DNA of 32,666 nucleotides from Spirogloea muscicola (Eukaryota > Streptophyta > Zygnematophyceae > Spirogloeales > Spirogloeaceae): the NCBI GenBank assembly GCA_009602725.1, contig WELB01000070.1, positions 502,773 to 535,438 of the forward strand, in the 5' to 3' direction. Shown here one piece after another: positions 10,330 to 21,552 of the stretch. The notes under the pieces are model-generated. The model made no database searches, was not told the origin of the DNA, and worked only from the letters and a program-made list of their open reading frames with translations. Position 1 is the stretch's first letter. Every line of letters begins with the position of its first letter. A program made the position numbers and the translations under genes.

Positions 10330-12572
10330 ATGCTGGCGGTCATGGCCACCAGCCACGCGGAGATGCGCGAGCCGGCGGCGGCGGCGCCGGGCCTGAGCGG
10401 CAAGAGCCAGACGTGGAGCGTGCAGCACTGGCAGGACGCCGCCGCCGCCGCTGCCGCCGGGTCGCCGGGAGGTGAGACTGCGGCCATGGATGTAACGTCC
10501 CACGCCGCCGCATTGGTCTGGCGGTCTTGACTTTGCCAGAGGTTCCCAGTTTGCAGACCGCGGTTCGAGCGCCGTGCTCGGCACACAGACTGACGGGCAG
10601 GGCCGCGAGCGCGCAGAGGCGGCGCCGGCGCTGGAGCGCGGCGCCTCGGTGCCGCTGCCGCTGCGGCGCGCCAGCGGCGGCGAAGACCTCGAGCTGCCGC
10701 CGACGCCGGAGCAGCAGCAGCAGTTGGCGGTGCCGTCATCGCCGCGGCGCACACGCAGCTGGGGGCTCTTCATGCCCAAGGTGGCCGCTGACGCCGCTGA
10801 CGCCGGTGGCGGCAGCGGCGACGGCGGGCCCTCGCCGCCGGCGACGGCATCGTGCAAGAGCTCCCCGGAGCGCGCGGGCTCCGCGCGGGCGCGCAGCGAN
10901 GCCGGGAGCGCGCGGTGGAGGGCCTGGCGGCGCTGCGGGACGTTGTGGAGTATGTCAAGGCCGAGAACGCGGCGCTGCGAGGCGGCATCCAGGAGATGGC
11001 GGAGAAGGGCCGCCTGGCTCTGGAGGAGGTCGACGCGCTGCACGGGCGCCTCGCTGCCGAGCGCGAGGCCGCCTCTGCTGCCACGGCCGCCGCCGTCGCC
11101 GCCCGCGCCGCTGCCGAGGGCCTGCGGCTGGAGCTGGCGGCTGCGCTGCACGAGCTGGCAACAGTGAAGGAGCACGGAACTGCAGCCGAGTCTGCAGCTG
11201 CGGCGGCTGAGGCAGCCCGGTGTGCGGTGGTCACAGCAGCCGAGGTGGCGGTGGCGGAAGGGGCTGCTGCGGCAGCGGCGCTGGCGGTGGCGCAGGGAGC
11301 TGCTGCTTCGCTCCAAGCGGAGCTCAGAGCGGCGCGCGAGGACGCAGAGGCGCTGCGTGAGGAGCGGGACGCGGTGGCTGCAGCGGCAGCCTCGGCCGGC
11401 GGACGTGCGGTGGCTCTGTCTGCGGAGCTGGCTGCGGCACGTGCAGCCGCCGCCGCGGCACGCGAGGAGGCCCAGGACCTGCGCGACGAGGTGGAGGAGC
11501 TGCGTGCGGAGGCGGCGGAGGCGGCCGACCTGGTGACGCATGCGGTCGCCGAGAGCGAGGCCGGTGAGACGTCCGTCGCCACCCTGAGGGCGGAGAACTC
11601 GTCCCTGCGAGAAGGTGCTTGGGCTGCCGCGCAGCGCGCAGCCGCAGCTGTCGATGGCCGCGAAGACGACGCTGCCGAGCTCGAAGCGCTGCGCGTGGAG
11701 GCTGCCGCACTGAGAGAGCGCCTGCGTGCCTCCGACGGGGCGGTTGCCGCTGCCGAGGGCCTGCGCGTCGAGCTCGAGAGCACGCGTGCCGAGGGGGCGG
11801 CGCTGCGCCGCGAGGTGGACGCGCTTGGCCGCCTCGGCGGCGGCGCGCTCGACGTCGCCTGGCTGCGCAAGGAGCTGCAGCACCTGTCCTCCGAGAACGG
11901 TGCTCTGCGCTCCGCACTGCGTGACCTCGCTCTGCGCCTCGCTGAGGAGGGCCCTGCGCGCCTTGAAGAGGCGGACGGACTCCGCGCAGCCGCAGCAAGT
12001 GCCGCTGCCCGCGCCACTGCTGCGGACACCCGTGCTGCTGCCGCCGAGGACCGTGCCCGGGCCTCCACCTGCAAGGCCGCAAAGGTTTGCGGAGCTGCCG
12101 CCCCTTCAACCTCGCGCCGTTGCCGCCGATAGTTACTGCCAGCCACCTGGCCCTGTCAATTCGCCGCCAGCTTGCGTCCTGACCCCTGCTCTGGCCCTCG
12201 CTGCGTGCTCAGCTGTATGTGAAGCTATCGGCGGCGCAGGCGCGCATCGCGCTGCTCGAAAGTGCGTCGCTCCACGCTGCCGAGCTCTCTGCGGCACGCC
12301 GGGAACCGCCGGTGCTCAAGGCAGAGATCCATAGCGAAGCACCAGCTGTCAGCGCCGCTGCCGCCGTACCTGCCACTGGCCTTGTTGTGACCTCACCTGT
12401 GAAGCAGCTGCGAGAACCTGCACCAGCGGCGGTGGTGAAGGTGGGCGTGGAGGAACCAGGGCCTGAGGCGGGTGCCATGAGGGGGCCCACTGAAGTGGTT
12501 CTCGACAATAATTCCGTGTCGAATGGCACTAAGGATGTCCTCACCACTACGATGCAGGAGGTGGGGGCGTGA
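10330..12572 (+). CDS. Alanine-rich coiled-coil protein, unknown function
   Basis: I do not recognise a family. Exons are 10330-10471, 10557-12084 and 12213-12572, about 676 residues. The start MLAVMATSHAEM is the first ATG after an Ala-coding run; upstream in-frame codons are open but repeat-like. Exon 1 ends in KSQTWSVQHWQD followed by an Ala run. Exon 2 opens with a proline/serine-rich segment (PPTPEQQQQ, PSSPRRTRSWGLF). After an N at 10900, where the frame changes, it encodes roughly 390 residues of Ala/Glu/Arg/Leu heptad-like coiled coil (for example VEYVKAENAALRGGIQEMAE and LRDEVEELRAEAAEAA) with almost no Pro, Gly-light, and with strong G/C third positions. Exon 3 adds a short further helix (LSAAQARIALLES) and a low-complexity tail. 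A filament, tether or scaffold role is only inference. The long open frames on the minus strand here are shadows. Confidence 0.75.
10900..10900. other. Single N at a reading-frame change
   Basis: Before the N the good frame encodes the Ser/Pro-rich segment. After it the long coiled coil is read one base out of step. The two join if the N stands for two bases (modulo three). Confidence 0.75.
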
Positions 12573-13089
12573 TCAGTGCTTGCTGGGACGTTCGTCAGCT
12601 CCGCGCCAATCAAGCAGGGACCCGGCGAAGGAGCTGCCCTCAACCAAAGGCCAGCTCTGCTGGGCAGGCTTGAAGGCGACCAGACGACCTACCCCCGACT
12701 TTGACACCTCAAATCTTACATGTTGTATTCAGTGAGTTATACTCGATTCGGTTACTGACACTCCTTCCTAGAAATTACTGCTCTACCACCCTTGACCCGT
12801 TCTTATGAATTATTTTGCAATGTAAATATCTGGGTGTGACCTTGCCCTTTGCTTGTAGCCAGCCTGCCCGACCTGCTACCTGCATTCTCGACTGCCAGCC
12901 ATATTTGGTCTGCTCCGATATTTCCAGCTGTACTCCTTAACTTAGAGAAACTGAAAAGGGCAGTTCTTCTATGAAACCAGGGCCGGAGCAGCGACCACCA
13001 TTGCCTCCACATCCTCCATGCACACGGTGCGTTTCACCAGCGCCAAGGGACAGGCAGAATGCAGCACAAGAAGCGTCACTCCGAGCACA
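12573..13089. other. Convergent intergenic region
   Basis: These 517 bases lie between the stop of the coiled-coil gene (+) and the stop of the DUF218 gene (-). Composition falls to ordinary non-coding levels. Nothing beyond presumed 3' UTRs is seen. Confidence 0.6.
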
Positions 13090-14659
13090 TCACGACCATG
13101 GCAATGGGGTCCTAACTCTGGCAGCATTGGGACTGCGATCACAGTGTGCAAATAGAGTGCCCAGCTCGGGACAGCCGTGAGGGTAGGGCAGCGTGCGTGC
13201 AAACGGGTTACGCATCAAGCGCTTGCCGTGCAGAGCTTTGGAGCAGCCAAAGGGATCATGCGCAAAGGCCGCAACGGTACGGCGTTCGCCCAGCTTGGCA
13301 CTAAGCCGGTTGCTGGCAGTCACCGGCGTGCCGATAAAGTGGAAACGTGCTGCTGGGAAGCCGAGCGCCCCGCGGTGCAGCTCCGCAAAGCGCGCCCGCT
13401 TGAAGTCGTAGCTCACGACCTACCACAACAGTCCAGCTTCTAGAAGTCAGGGTGTAGGATAGTACAACATAGGTACTGAGCGAGCGCCCAGTTCTCAAGC
13501 GCCGGGCAGCAGCTGCTGATGCGGTGCTGCCGAGCACGATCGCCACGACCGCAGTAGGCACAGCACAGACCGTGATGTTGTTGGGGTAGGCGCCGGTAAG
13601 CTCGTGGAAGCGGCAGACACTGAAGAGCAGGTTCTCAAGACTGTCGCGTGCAAACTCCTCTGTCAGCGCTCGTGTCGCCACCTCAGGCTGACCTGCTCCG
13701 CAGCAGCCACGACGCAAAGGCTGCAAACATCAACAGCCAAGGCCTGTTGTTGTGCCGCAGCCGCCATCCAAGACCACTGTGGCGAGGAGGGTGGGGGCGC
13801 AGGAGAGACGGTGGCGGGTGGCGCCGGCGCCTCACCAAACCAGTCATGGGTGTCGGCGACCGTCCAGTAGCTCTGAGCCTCGGAGCGAGGGCCAGCTGCA
13901 GAGCGCGTCTGCCCGCCGCTGAACACCAGCAGCGCAGCACTGTCGCCGGCAGCGGCCTCCACGCCCGTGCGGATATGCTCCACAAATGTCGCCGCCTGCC
14001 CAGCCAGCCGCTGCAGAACTCCAGCAGCCCCGCATGTGTGGGGGGGAGGGGGCTTCAGTAGACACACGAGTGCGATGGCGGCCGCATGCGTCAAGGACAG
14101 AGGCAATCTTGGCCACCAGGGCCGGTAGCTGATGGCAGCTCCAGCTAAGGAAGTGGAGATTCATGACTGTCATGGCTAGGATAACAATATGTTCCAGGTT
14201 TGCCAGAAGAGCTGCGACCAGCAGTTGCATGCATGCAGGCACCTGGTAGGGCTCCAGGAACCACGAGTCCTCGCTCGAGGCGCTGCCGCAGCGCCGGCTG
14301 ACGTACACGGCGTGGCCCGCCACCATGACCAGGTTGCGCAGATGGGAGTAGGGGTACGGGCCGCCGTCGCCCACCTCGGCAGCCGCCGCCGTCGTCGTCA
14401 GTGGGAGCTCCCCAGCGGCTCCCACTGGCCGCAGCTTTCGTGCCACGACGAGACCCACGACCAGAAGACCTGTGCCGCAACCCACAGTTTGTGTCAAACG
14501 CAAATCTGTTAGTGCTGGTGGCGCCAATAGCGAGCATACATGCGTAATGGGCTCCAGCAGATGGAGTTAGCTGCGACGGCGGCAATGGTGGCACTGACCG
14601 AGGAGCAGCCCAGCGAGCCACAGGAAACGGCGGGGGAGGCGGCGCCCGCCGACTAGCAT
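13090..14659 (-). CDS. DUF218 (YdcF-like) membrane-anchored protein
   Basis: The DUF218 family is widespread (bacterial YdcF/SanA relatives) and also present in plants and fungi; its biochemical function is unsettled. Minus-strand exons are 14599-14659, 14243-14469, 13836-14010, 13571-13692 and 13090-13419. They give 304 residues with every phase matching. Residues about 11-29 ([20 protein letters not shown]) form a single N-terminal anchor built across the first splice junction. The domain follows: [85 protein letters not shown], then FAHDPFGC and the basic-aromatic [13 protein letters not shown]. An upstream in-frame ATG at 14827 (MSWASAAQLKDLEG) would add 56 residues, including a Gly run and five Phe encoded by a T14 tract. 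I prefer 14659, but 14827 is possible. Confidence 0.9.
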
Positions 14660-14702
14660 GGCCGCCCGGCGCGCCGCCGCCCCCCGGCGCAGTCGGCCGC
14701 CG

Positions 14703-14716
14703 AAAAAAAAAAAAAA

Positions 14717-14758
<42 letters not shown>
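14703..14758. repeat. A14 tract joined to (GCC)n run
   Basis: Fourteen A residues at 14703-14716 run directly into about fourteen GCC/CCG triplets up to 14758. It lies in the leader, or the alternative N-terminal coding part, of the DUF218 gene. It is a likely site of length error. Confidence 0.85.
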
Positions 14759-14759
<1 letters not shown>

Positions 14760-14827
14760 AAGCCAAGGCCGGCTTCGACGTCAGGCCCCTCCAGATCCTT
14801 GAGCTGCGCCGCGCTGGCCCAGCTCAT

Positions 14828-15779
14828 AGGCCGGCCGGCCTTCCCAGCAAGTCGCCACCACCGCCGCCGCCGCCGCCACTGCCGCTGTAGGGCTGCTTGT
14901 TAAGCTACGAGGCCGGGCCACTGTTACCGTCAGCGGCAGCCTGCAAGTGCCGCACCAGAGTCGGGCACTGGGCAGCACTGCGCCGCCGTCAACTGGGTGA
15001 GCAGCAGTGCCGAGTATGGCAGCAACCCTTCTCGCATTGATCGCCCGAATGATCTAACCAGAAAGAAGCCTCCTGCATGAACAGGACTGTCATTGAAAAG
15101 GGCTAAGCCCAAACGAGAGGGTGGTGATAACGGAGCGAAGATGCTTGGCGTACCCGAGTGGCCACTATGGATGACCACTTGGGTCCCAAGTCAAGAGCTG
15201 CAAATAGAATCAACAGGAAACTGCAACCAGAGCACTGCCTCATGGCCCCATGACCTTCAGTCAAGAGTCCAAGTTTGCAAAATACATCCTGCTGAAGAAC
15301 CCTCAAGACCCATACATCGTGGGCATGACAAGTACAGCTTCTCCTACAGTAAAGGCCAGTCCTCTGCCAGGACATTAATGCCATTGCAGTTTCTATCCGC
15401 TGAGATGCATGGTCAGGGGCGATTGCCATATTGCGCCGCATGGGCCTGTGCAGAAGCAGGGTGTCAGATTCTGTCCGCACCAACACTTCAACCTCAGAGG
15501 CGCAACAGCCTCCCCAGATGCTCAAGCAAGCTCGGGCCTTGCGCTAGCAATCTAATCTACAAGGGCGCGCACGGCGCTACTCCAATGTTGCTCTTGCTAC
15601 AGGGTCCCGCTAAAAAATTGGCCTCTCTGATAGGCATGCCTATGCCAAGAATGATAATAAGCCGCCGCATGCTAAAGCGACGCCAAGACCAAAGCACTAG
15701 CATCTGAGAAGTGCCCAATGGCGACAAAGGAGCGTAGCACAGTGAGCCTCGAGGAACCATTGAATGGCCTTGCCTCTGG
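14828..15779. other. Intergenic: DUF218 upstream / receptor 3' region
   Basis: About 950 bases lie between the possible upstream DUF218 start and the stop of the histidine kinase, which read in the same direction. The region must contain the receptor 3' UTR and the DUF218 promoter. The part near 14860-14890 is a GCC-rich run. An open frame at 15103-15525 (-) has no family motif or coding-like composition. Confidence 0.6.
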
Positions 15780-18700
15780 CTACAATCCAAGCAGGGTGCA
15801 CAGGACCCGGCCGAGGTCATCGCGGTTGATGGGCTTGGTAATGATCCCGTCCATGCCCAAGCTGTGGCACCGCGACCGTGTCTCCTTTTCCGTGTTTGCT
15901 GTGTATGCCACCACCAGCGGTCTCTGTCTGCCAGCAAATGCATGATAGATGCGCACAAAGACCTGTACAGAGACCATTTCTAGTAAGCTTATATTGCAAC
16001 TCTGTATATACATCAAGCACTGGTGGAGAGACTTGCAATATGAAATCATTCAGGAATATGAGTTGAGCCATAGAGCCCCCAATACTGATCCTAATGTCTA
16101 TAACGCAAATTTGGAGAGGGCAGTATCATGTGAAAGCGACATAATCATGCAAGAGCACTGAAAAACTGAGCGCGAGCATGTGCAAACCTCAAAGCCATCC
16201 AAGTCAGGCATGCAGAGGTCCAGGAGAATAAGCTTGAAGCCGTGGTTGGGGTCTTGGAGGAACGCCAGGCACTCCACCCCTGACTGCGCCAGTGTTACAT
16301 CGCAGCCCAGGGACTGCAACGAACGCTTTGCCACTATCAAGTTGGTTGCATTGTCGTCCACCACCAGCAGCCTCAGCCCATGGAGTCGATCTGGTCAAAA
16401 GGAATGAGCAGCAGCTTCTCAGCTCAATGCTTAAGCTGGTCAAGGAACAACAGCAAGCAAGTACGCTGAGGAGCGAGTAGCACTCTTGCAATCATGCAGC
16501 TATATGATGCTCAACATGCAGACAAGTAGGCGTGATAGCTTCAACTGCGACACCCACCTGCAAGAGAGCTTTCGTCTTCCTGAACGGGGCGGATGGCCCG
16601 GCCACGATACTCCGTGGCGCTATCCATCTTGCCCACACCCAGCTGCACGGCAAAGGTGACGGTGGTGCCCTTGCCCAAGCCCTGGCTCTCCAGTACCACG
16701 TCCCCGCCATGGAGCCGACAGAGGCCGCGGCATATTGAAAGGCCCAGACCTGGGCCAGGAGAGCGTGTAAGGTGCAAAGAATGGGTGATGATAGTGACAA
16801 AGTGCAGGTAGACGATGGCCTATCCACCTTGCACGGCAGCTACCACTGCAAAGCGAGCTCAGCTACTATGCCAGACAAGATGACTGCGGAACCCATCAGT
16901 CTCACCACAGCCGCCAAACTTGCGCTTGTATGTAGAGTCAGCCTGTACAAACTTGTGGAACAACTTCGGAATCACATCAGGTTCCACTCCGTGACCATTG
17001 TCCTTCACCTCCACTTTCAAGATGAAGGTGGGGCCAGGCCACGCTACAGCCGGCTGGAAGACCAGGAGACAACCAATCAGGCGGGCAACACCACTTCCTG
17101 AGTCTTGTATCATAGTAGATGCAGTAAGCAGCCACCAGCACACTACTGAATTGAAAAAATCGTAAAGCCCTGTTAACCCTAAAGCTAAGCTAGAGCAAGC
17201 CAATGCAGTGCCTAAGAGAGTGTTATTCACCTGCCGCTTCACTATGGGCTTCCTTGGCGATTCTAAGGGAGACGGCATTGGCGAGGCGTCTGGTGAAGCG
17301 TCAAAGCCTGGCCGGAAATTGTTCCCAGCAAACCAGCTCTCTGTGGTCGGGCTTGCTGGGTCATGGTTCTGCTTGTGCACAAGAACAGTGCCAATGAAAC
17401 CCATGAAAAAACATCAATAAAAGGGGCTCTGCTTCTATCCAGGGCCTGTCAATTTACATACAATAATCACGTGCACCCAAAGCAAACAAGAAACGACATT
17501 TGCACCAGAGCACATGGTGCATAGCGGCAATTGGAACAACAATTAAGCACAAACCCACCCTTATAAGAAACCGCCCAGAACCGCCCTCAGAAGAAGACCC
17601 GCTGCCAACTTCCCAGGTGGGCCCGGCTCTTGACTCTTTGCTTGCTTGAGCCTGTGAGCCAGGACCAGGCCCTGGCCCCAGATTTGAGGCTGTGACTGAG
17701 ACTGTCCCCCGCCATCCTGAAGCAGTGTCCAGGTTTACAAGTCAGCTGCACTGCCACAGCACCTTCCCTATGTATGCAGAACCAAATTCACATTGATTCA
17801 TGCATGAACAAAAAGTCACATGATAATCAGCAGCATACAGCATAACTTAAACTGGACATTCCATCTTGTTGTGCTTCATTGGTTGCAAATGCAGCAAACA
17901 GAGCCACGTATTGCACCATCGTACCATCACACTACAATCCCCTCACCTGTGAACTTGCAGGCGTTATCAATGACATTTAAAAGAATTTGAAGTAATCTCT
18001 TGTGGTCTCCTAGAACAGCTAATGGAACTCCAGGCTCTATGTGCATTGTAAAATCTATCTCCTTGGCTGCAAAGTGGAATGCAATTGTCTTGCCATCAGC
18101 ATCAAAGCACAAAAGACGCAAAGTTCATAACCACATCTGTTGCTCTTCAATACTTCCAAATGTATTGAGCATAGCCAGTGATCTTTGCACACTGGAATTT
18201 CTCCAGACTCAAGATTATGCATTTGTAGCTGCGCACTCTCACCTTGAATGACAGAGTCTAGTGTCTTCTGAGCTTCAAAAAAGAGGTCATGCAGGAAAAA
18301 AGCGCGAATATTCAAACTAAGGTTGCCATCTTCCAAGAGTGAGAAGTCAAGAACATCGTCTATAAGCTTGTATAGTGATAAGGAGCTGCTCTTGATGTGC
18401 TTGACGAGCACCCTTTGTTCTGGTGGAAGTACAGCATCCTGCCAGCATGCAGAGCAAAGTTGAATTAAGTCAAGCATGGTAGACATGAATGGCAAATCAG
18501 GAAACTTGAAGACTGAAGAACACAACTACAACATCTCCAAGCTAGCACAGCAACGGAAACTGCTGATACCAGCAATAGCAGCAGCCTGTAGACATTGCTG
18601 CTTGATTTGTAGCCATGGCTGAGGTATGCTGTGACGTACATCAAGGAGGGAAAGGAGAGCGATGATAGCATGCATTGGCGTTCGCATCTCATGGTTCATC

Positions 18701-21434
18701 ACCTGTTTACAAATAACGGCATGCTCAGAAGGTGGACCACACGATGATTGACGAATCGTAGAGAAGAGGCAGTCACCAATCTTTGTTAAATTTTTCTCAT
18801 CTGAACAAGCTTGACACCATGCAGTGACACGAGATCATATCATGAATCAAGCAAGTAGCATACACTCAAAAAGTTGTCGCGCGCATCATGCGCTGCACGA
18901 GCTTCATGCTTGGCCACGTCGAGGGCTCTGCTCTGCTGCTCCAGCTTCCTTAGGTTGCGCTTGTAAAGGTCAAGAACAGCAGCGTGGGAAAGTGCTATGG
19001 CAACCTGGTGCAAAGAGAAGCCCAAGTAAGCTTCACGCATGGCTGAAGGAATGTGTATCAACACCACATTGTTCATCAGCATGATACAGGATAATACACA
19101 TCTACAAGTCTCGCACCTGGCCCTCGCAGCAAGCTTGAAACCTTCTCTGCAGATGCACACACCATTAGCCTAAACAATCAATCAGGATGGGAAATGACCT
19201 GGTCTGCAACGACCTCAACCAGGTATATCTCATGAGGTTGCCATTCTCTGGCACTATTGCTGGGCAGCGCAAGAACCATCAGTGCAAACGGAGTATCTTG
19301 AAGCCCCACTTCCTCCTTGTGAAACTCTGTTGTCTGAAGCAATGGCAGACGTACAGCTGCCAGCCTACTGAGCTCGTCATCCATGCCTTGGTCCAAGACT
19401 TCGGCTAAAGGACCTGAAGCCCGAATGACCTGCCAAGGTTGCAGACACACAAGCAAGAATGCATCAAGCTGCATGCTACAATAGCTTGTGCGTTCGAATA
19501 TCTTTAAGGTAATGGTTGTCCCTGGCTCTAACAAGAACTTCTCATTCTCCACCACATGGCGATGTACTATCAACTTCTCATTCTCCACCACTGTGTCTAG
19601 TAGATAAGCCTTGCGGCCAATGCAGATTGCACCATACCTCAACATGGTCGCTGCCCAGAACTTGGGAAACCAGTGGATCAGCGACCGAAACTGGCTTGGC
19701 TGGACTCTTGGAGTGCAGTGCGTGCGAGAGTTCCAAACTGGTGCCATCAGTGGAAGGCATGAAAACAGCGCAATTGGCAAGCTCCAAGTGTCGGGCAAGC
19801 TCAAATAGAGTTGTATTCAGGATTGTGCCTCGCTCCAACGATGTCCGTATCTGCAGCACAGAAGTGATTGTCTCAGACCTTTGTTCTACTGATCTCACAT
19901 AGTGAAGGCTACTCTGCAGAGCCTTGGTTTGCTCTTTTTATGCATACTTAGGCAATCCATCAACAGGAAGGCTGCCGCCAAGCAGCTTCTTCCGACCTAC
20001 ACCAGCTGCTCACATTGGCAGGCTGACGCAGATGAACGGGCCAAAAGAGGCAACTCACCTGGTCTGTCATTCTCCAAACCATCCGCCCAGTCTCCTCCTG
20101 CGTCTTGATCAATCCCACCTCCCTGTCTAGCTCCTCCGCCTTGTTCTTAAGGTACAGCTCTCTGCCATAGAGCACGGCACAACAAGCAAGACTGTTCTGG
20201 TGTCTGCAAACGTGAACCAAAGGCAAGCAATGGAGGTCTTTACTACCCGCATACGTCTTGCCCAGATTCAAGAATGCATTCAGCAAGCCTGTCTCCCGCT
20301 AGTAAGAGTAGGGCAGCAGCTCATTCAGGAACAGTATCTCACACTACACTGGAGACATGCTGGGAAACTACCATACTGCGGTAAGGCTGACCTTATCTTG
20401 ACAGCCAGGAGTTCAGGAACTATGTATACCAGAGCCACAGCCGTGAAGCATGAGACAACGGCACACACAACCTTGAAGAATGTTGCGAGCCCCTGCATCA
20501 CCAATACATGATTTACTGACCATAGCTTCACGATCTGAAAAAGCCTGCACCAATGGTAGAGCAGAACATGCTTGTGAGCCTCTGGCAAATGGCAGGTACA
20601 GCGACGATGCCCTACGTTCTTGAGCACCAACACGGTCTTCCCCTGGCCTCTAGCAGCATCTCCTCACGAACATTGTCTGAGGCCCGGCCAAAGAAGACCC
20701 TCATGACATATGTACTTAATGGACACTAGAATGTACAGAAGGCTTGAGGCCCCACATGGGAGCAAAAGTCACTGACACATTGCCCTGCCTAAAGCAGACA
20801 GTGGTGCTGGAACCCTCCATACACCAGCAGCATTTTCCCAACCAATTGCCCATGAGCATTGAGAACTCAGAGCAAGGAGATCTGAGTGCAGATACAGGGC
20901 AGTGGATGCTTCAAAGAAGCAAGTTACCACACAACCATGTGAAGCTATATGGGCCACCCTTGTGCGTCTGCCCAAGATGCCCCTTGACTATTGGTCATAT
21001 CTCCAACTAACTGAAGTTCCTCTCCCAACCGATAGTCGTTGGCGGTGCCTTGTGCAATACCACGTGGAAAGGGAGGGGACAGTTCGGGCAGGGGTCTCAG
21101 GGGAGGGTGTGCCAGGACTAGCTGCAGAAGCTTACCAAGTGTTGGTGGCGAGGACGAGCAGCGAGCTGCAGAGGAGGAGGAGCCACCGGTGTGGGAAGAC
21201 CTGCGAGCGGCTCATGAAGTAGAGGAGCTCGAGCGGGATGCTGAAGTAGGCGAGCGCGATGAGGAAGTCAGAGAAGAACTGCAGCTGGGCCATCCATGTC
21301 ATGACGTGCAGGTTCGGCGGGCCGGCGTAGCCGTCTGCGGCCACGCTGCAGTCCTGAGACTGCAGGCTCTGCTCGAACACGAAGGAGGCCACGGTGAAGA
21401 GCGCCACGAGGACGCTGATGACCACCGCGCCCAT
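15780..21434 (-). CDS. ETR: Ethylene-receptor-like hybrid histidine kinase
   Basis: Exons (minus): 21136-21434, 20392-20544, 20059-20161, 19638-19850, 19199-19429, 18864-19004, 18640-18702, 18243-18438, 17947-18066, 17559-17716, 17231-17368, 16906-17053, 16558-16749, 16188-16390, 15780-15962; 846 residues, all phases matching. An extra N-terminal hydrophobic segment (1-20, as in subfamily II) precedes the membrane domain: [20 protein letters not shown] (53-72, keeping Asp56, Tyr63, Pro67), [10 protein letters not shown], and [22 protein letters not shown] spans about 186-330 ([20 protein letters not shown] just before it). The H box is [11 protein letters not shown] with His384; N box NACKFT, G1 DNGHG (623-627), G2 GGCGLGLSI. 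The receiver has DD at 730-731, phospho-acceptor Asp776, Thr807 and Lys829, so kinase and receiver look complete. Helix 2 reads LLVLATNTW, without the Cys/His copper ligands. About 96 residues separate N and G1 boxes. The start is the first in-frame ATG; the true N-terminus may extend through the N-containing run. Confidence 0.92.
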
Positions 21435-21504
21435 CCACCGGCCGATGCCACGGAGCTGGTAGCCATCCCGCCGCTGCTGCTTGCCATCCGCAGGGACAAC
21501 CCCA

Positions 21505-21552
<48 letters not shown>

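Noticed and set aside
10228-12146. Very long open frames on the minus strand (up to 551 codons)
   Set aside because: They are antisense shadows of the GC-rich coiled-coil exon. Their peptides are Arg/Ser/Ala low complexity, and third-position bias fits only the plus-strand frame.
12819-12823. tgtaa as a chlorophyte-type polyadenylation signal
   Set aside because: The pentamer is too short to be significant and similar ones were not consistently placed after the other genes, so it was not used to assign the organism.
14703-14716. A14 tract as a retrotransposed poly(A) tail
   Set aside because: No upstream cDNA-like sequence or flanking duplication. It is embedded in a GCC repeat and better explained as low complexity.
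15103-15525. 140-codon open frame on the minus strand
   Set aside because: No family motif, mixed codon usage, and it lies in the presumed 3' region of the receptor.
20881-20950. Possible intermediate receptor exon (acceptor ggcag, donor gtaact)
   Set aside because: In the required phase it creates a stop, and the other frames show no ethylene-receptor residues.
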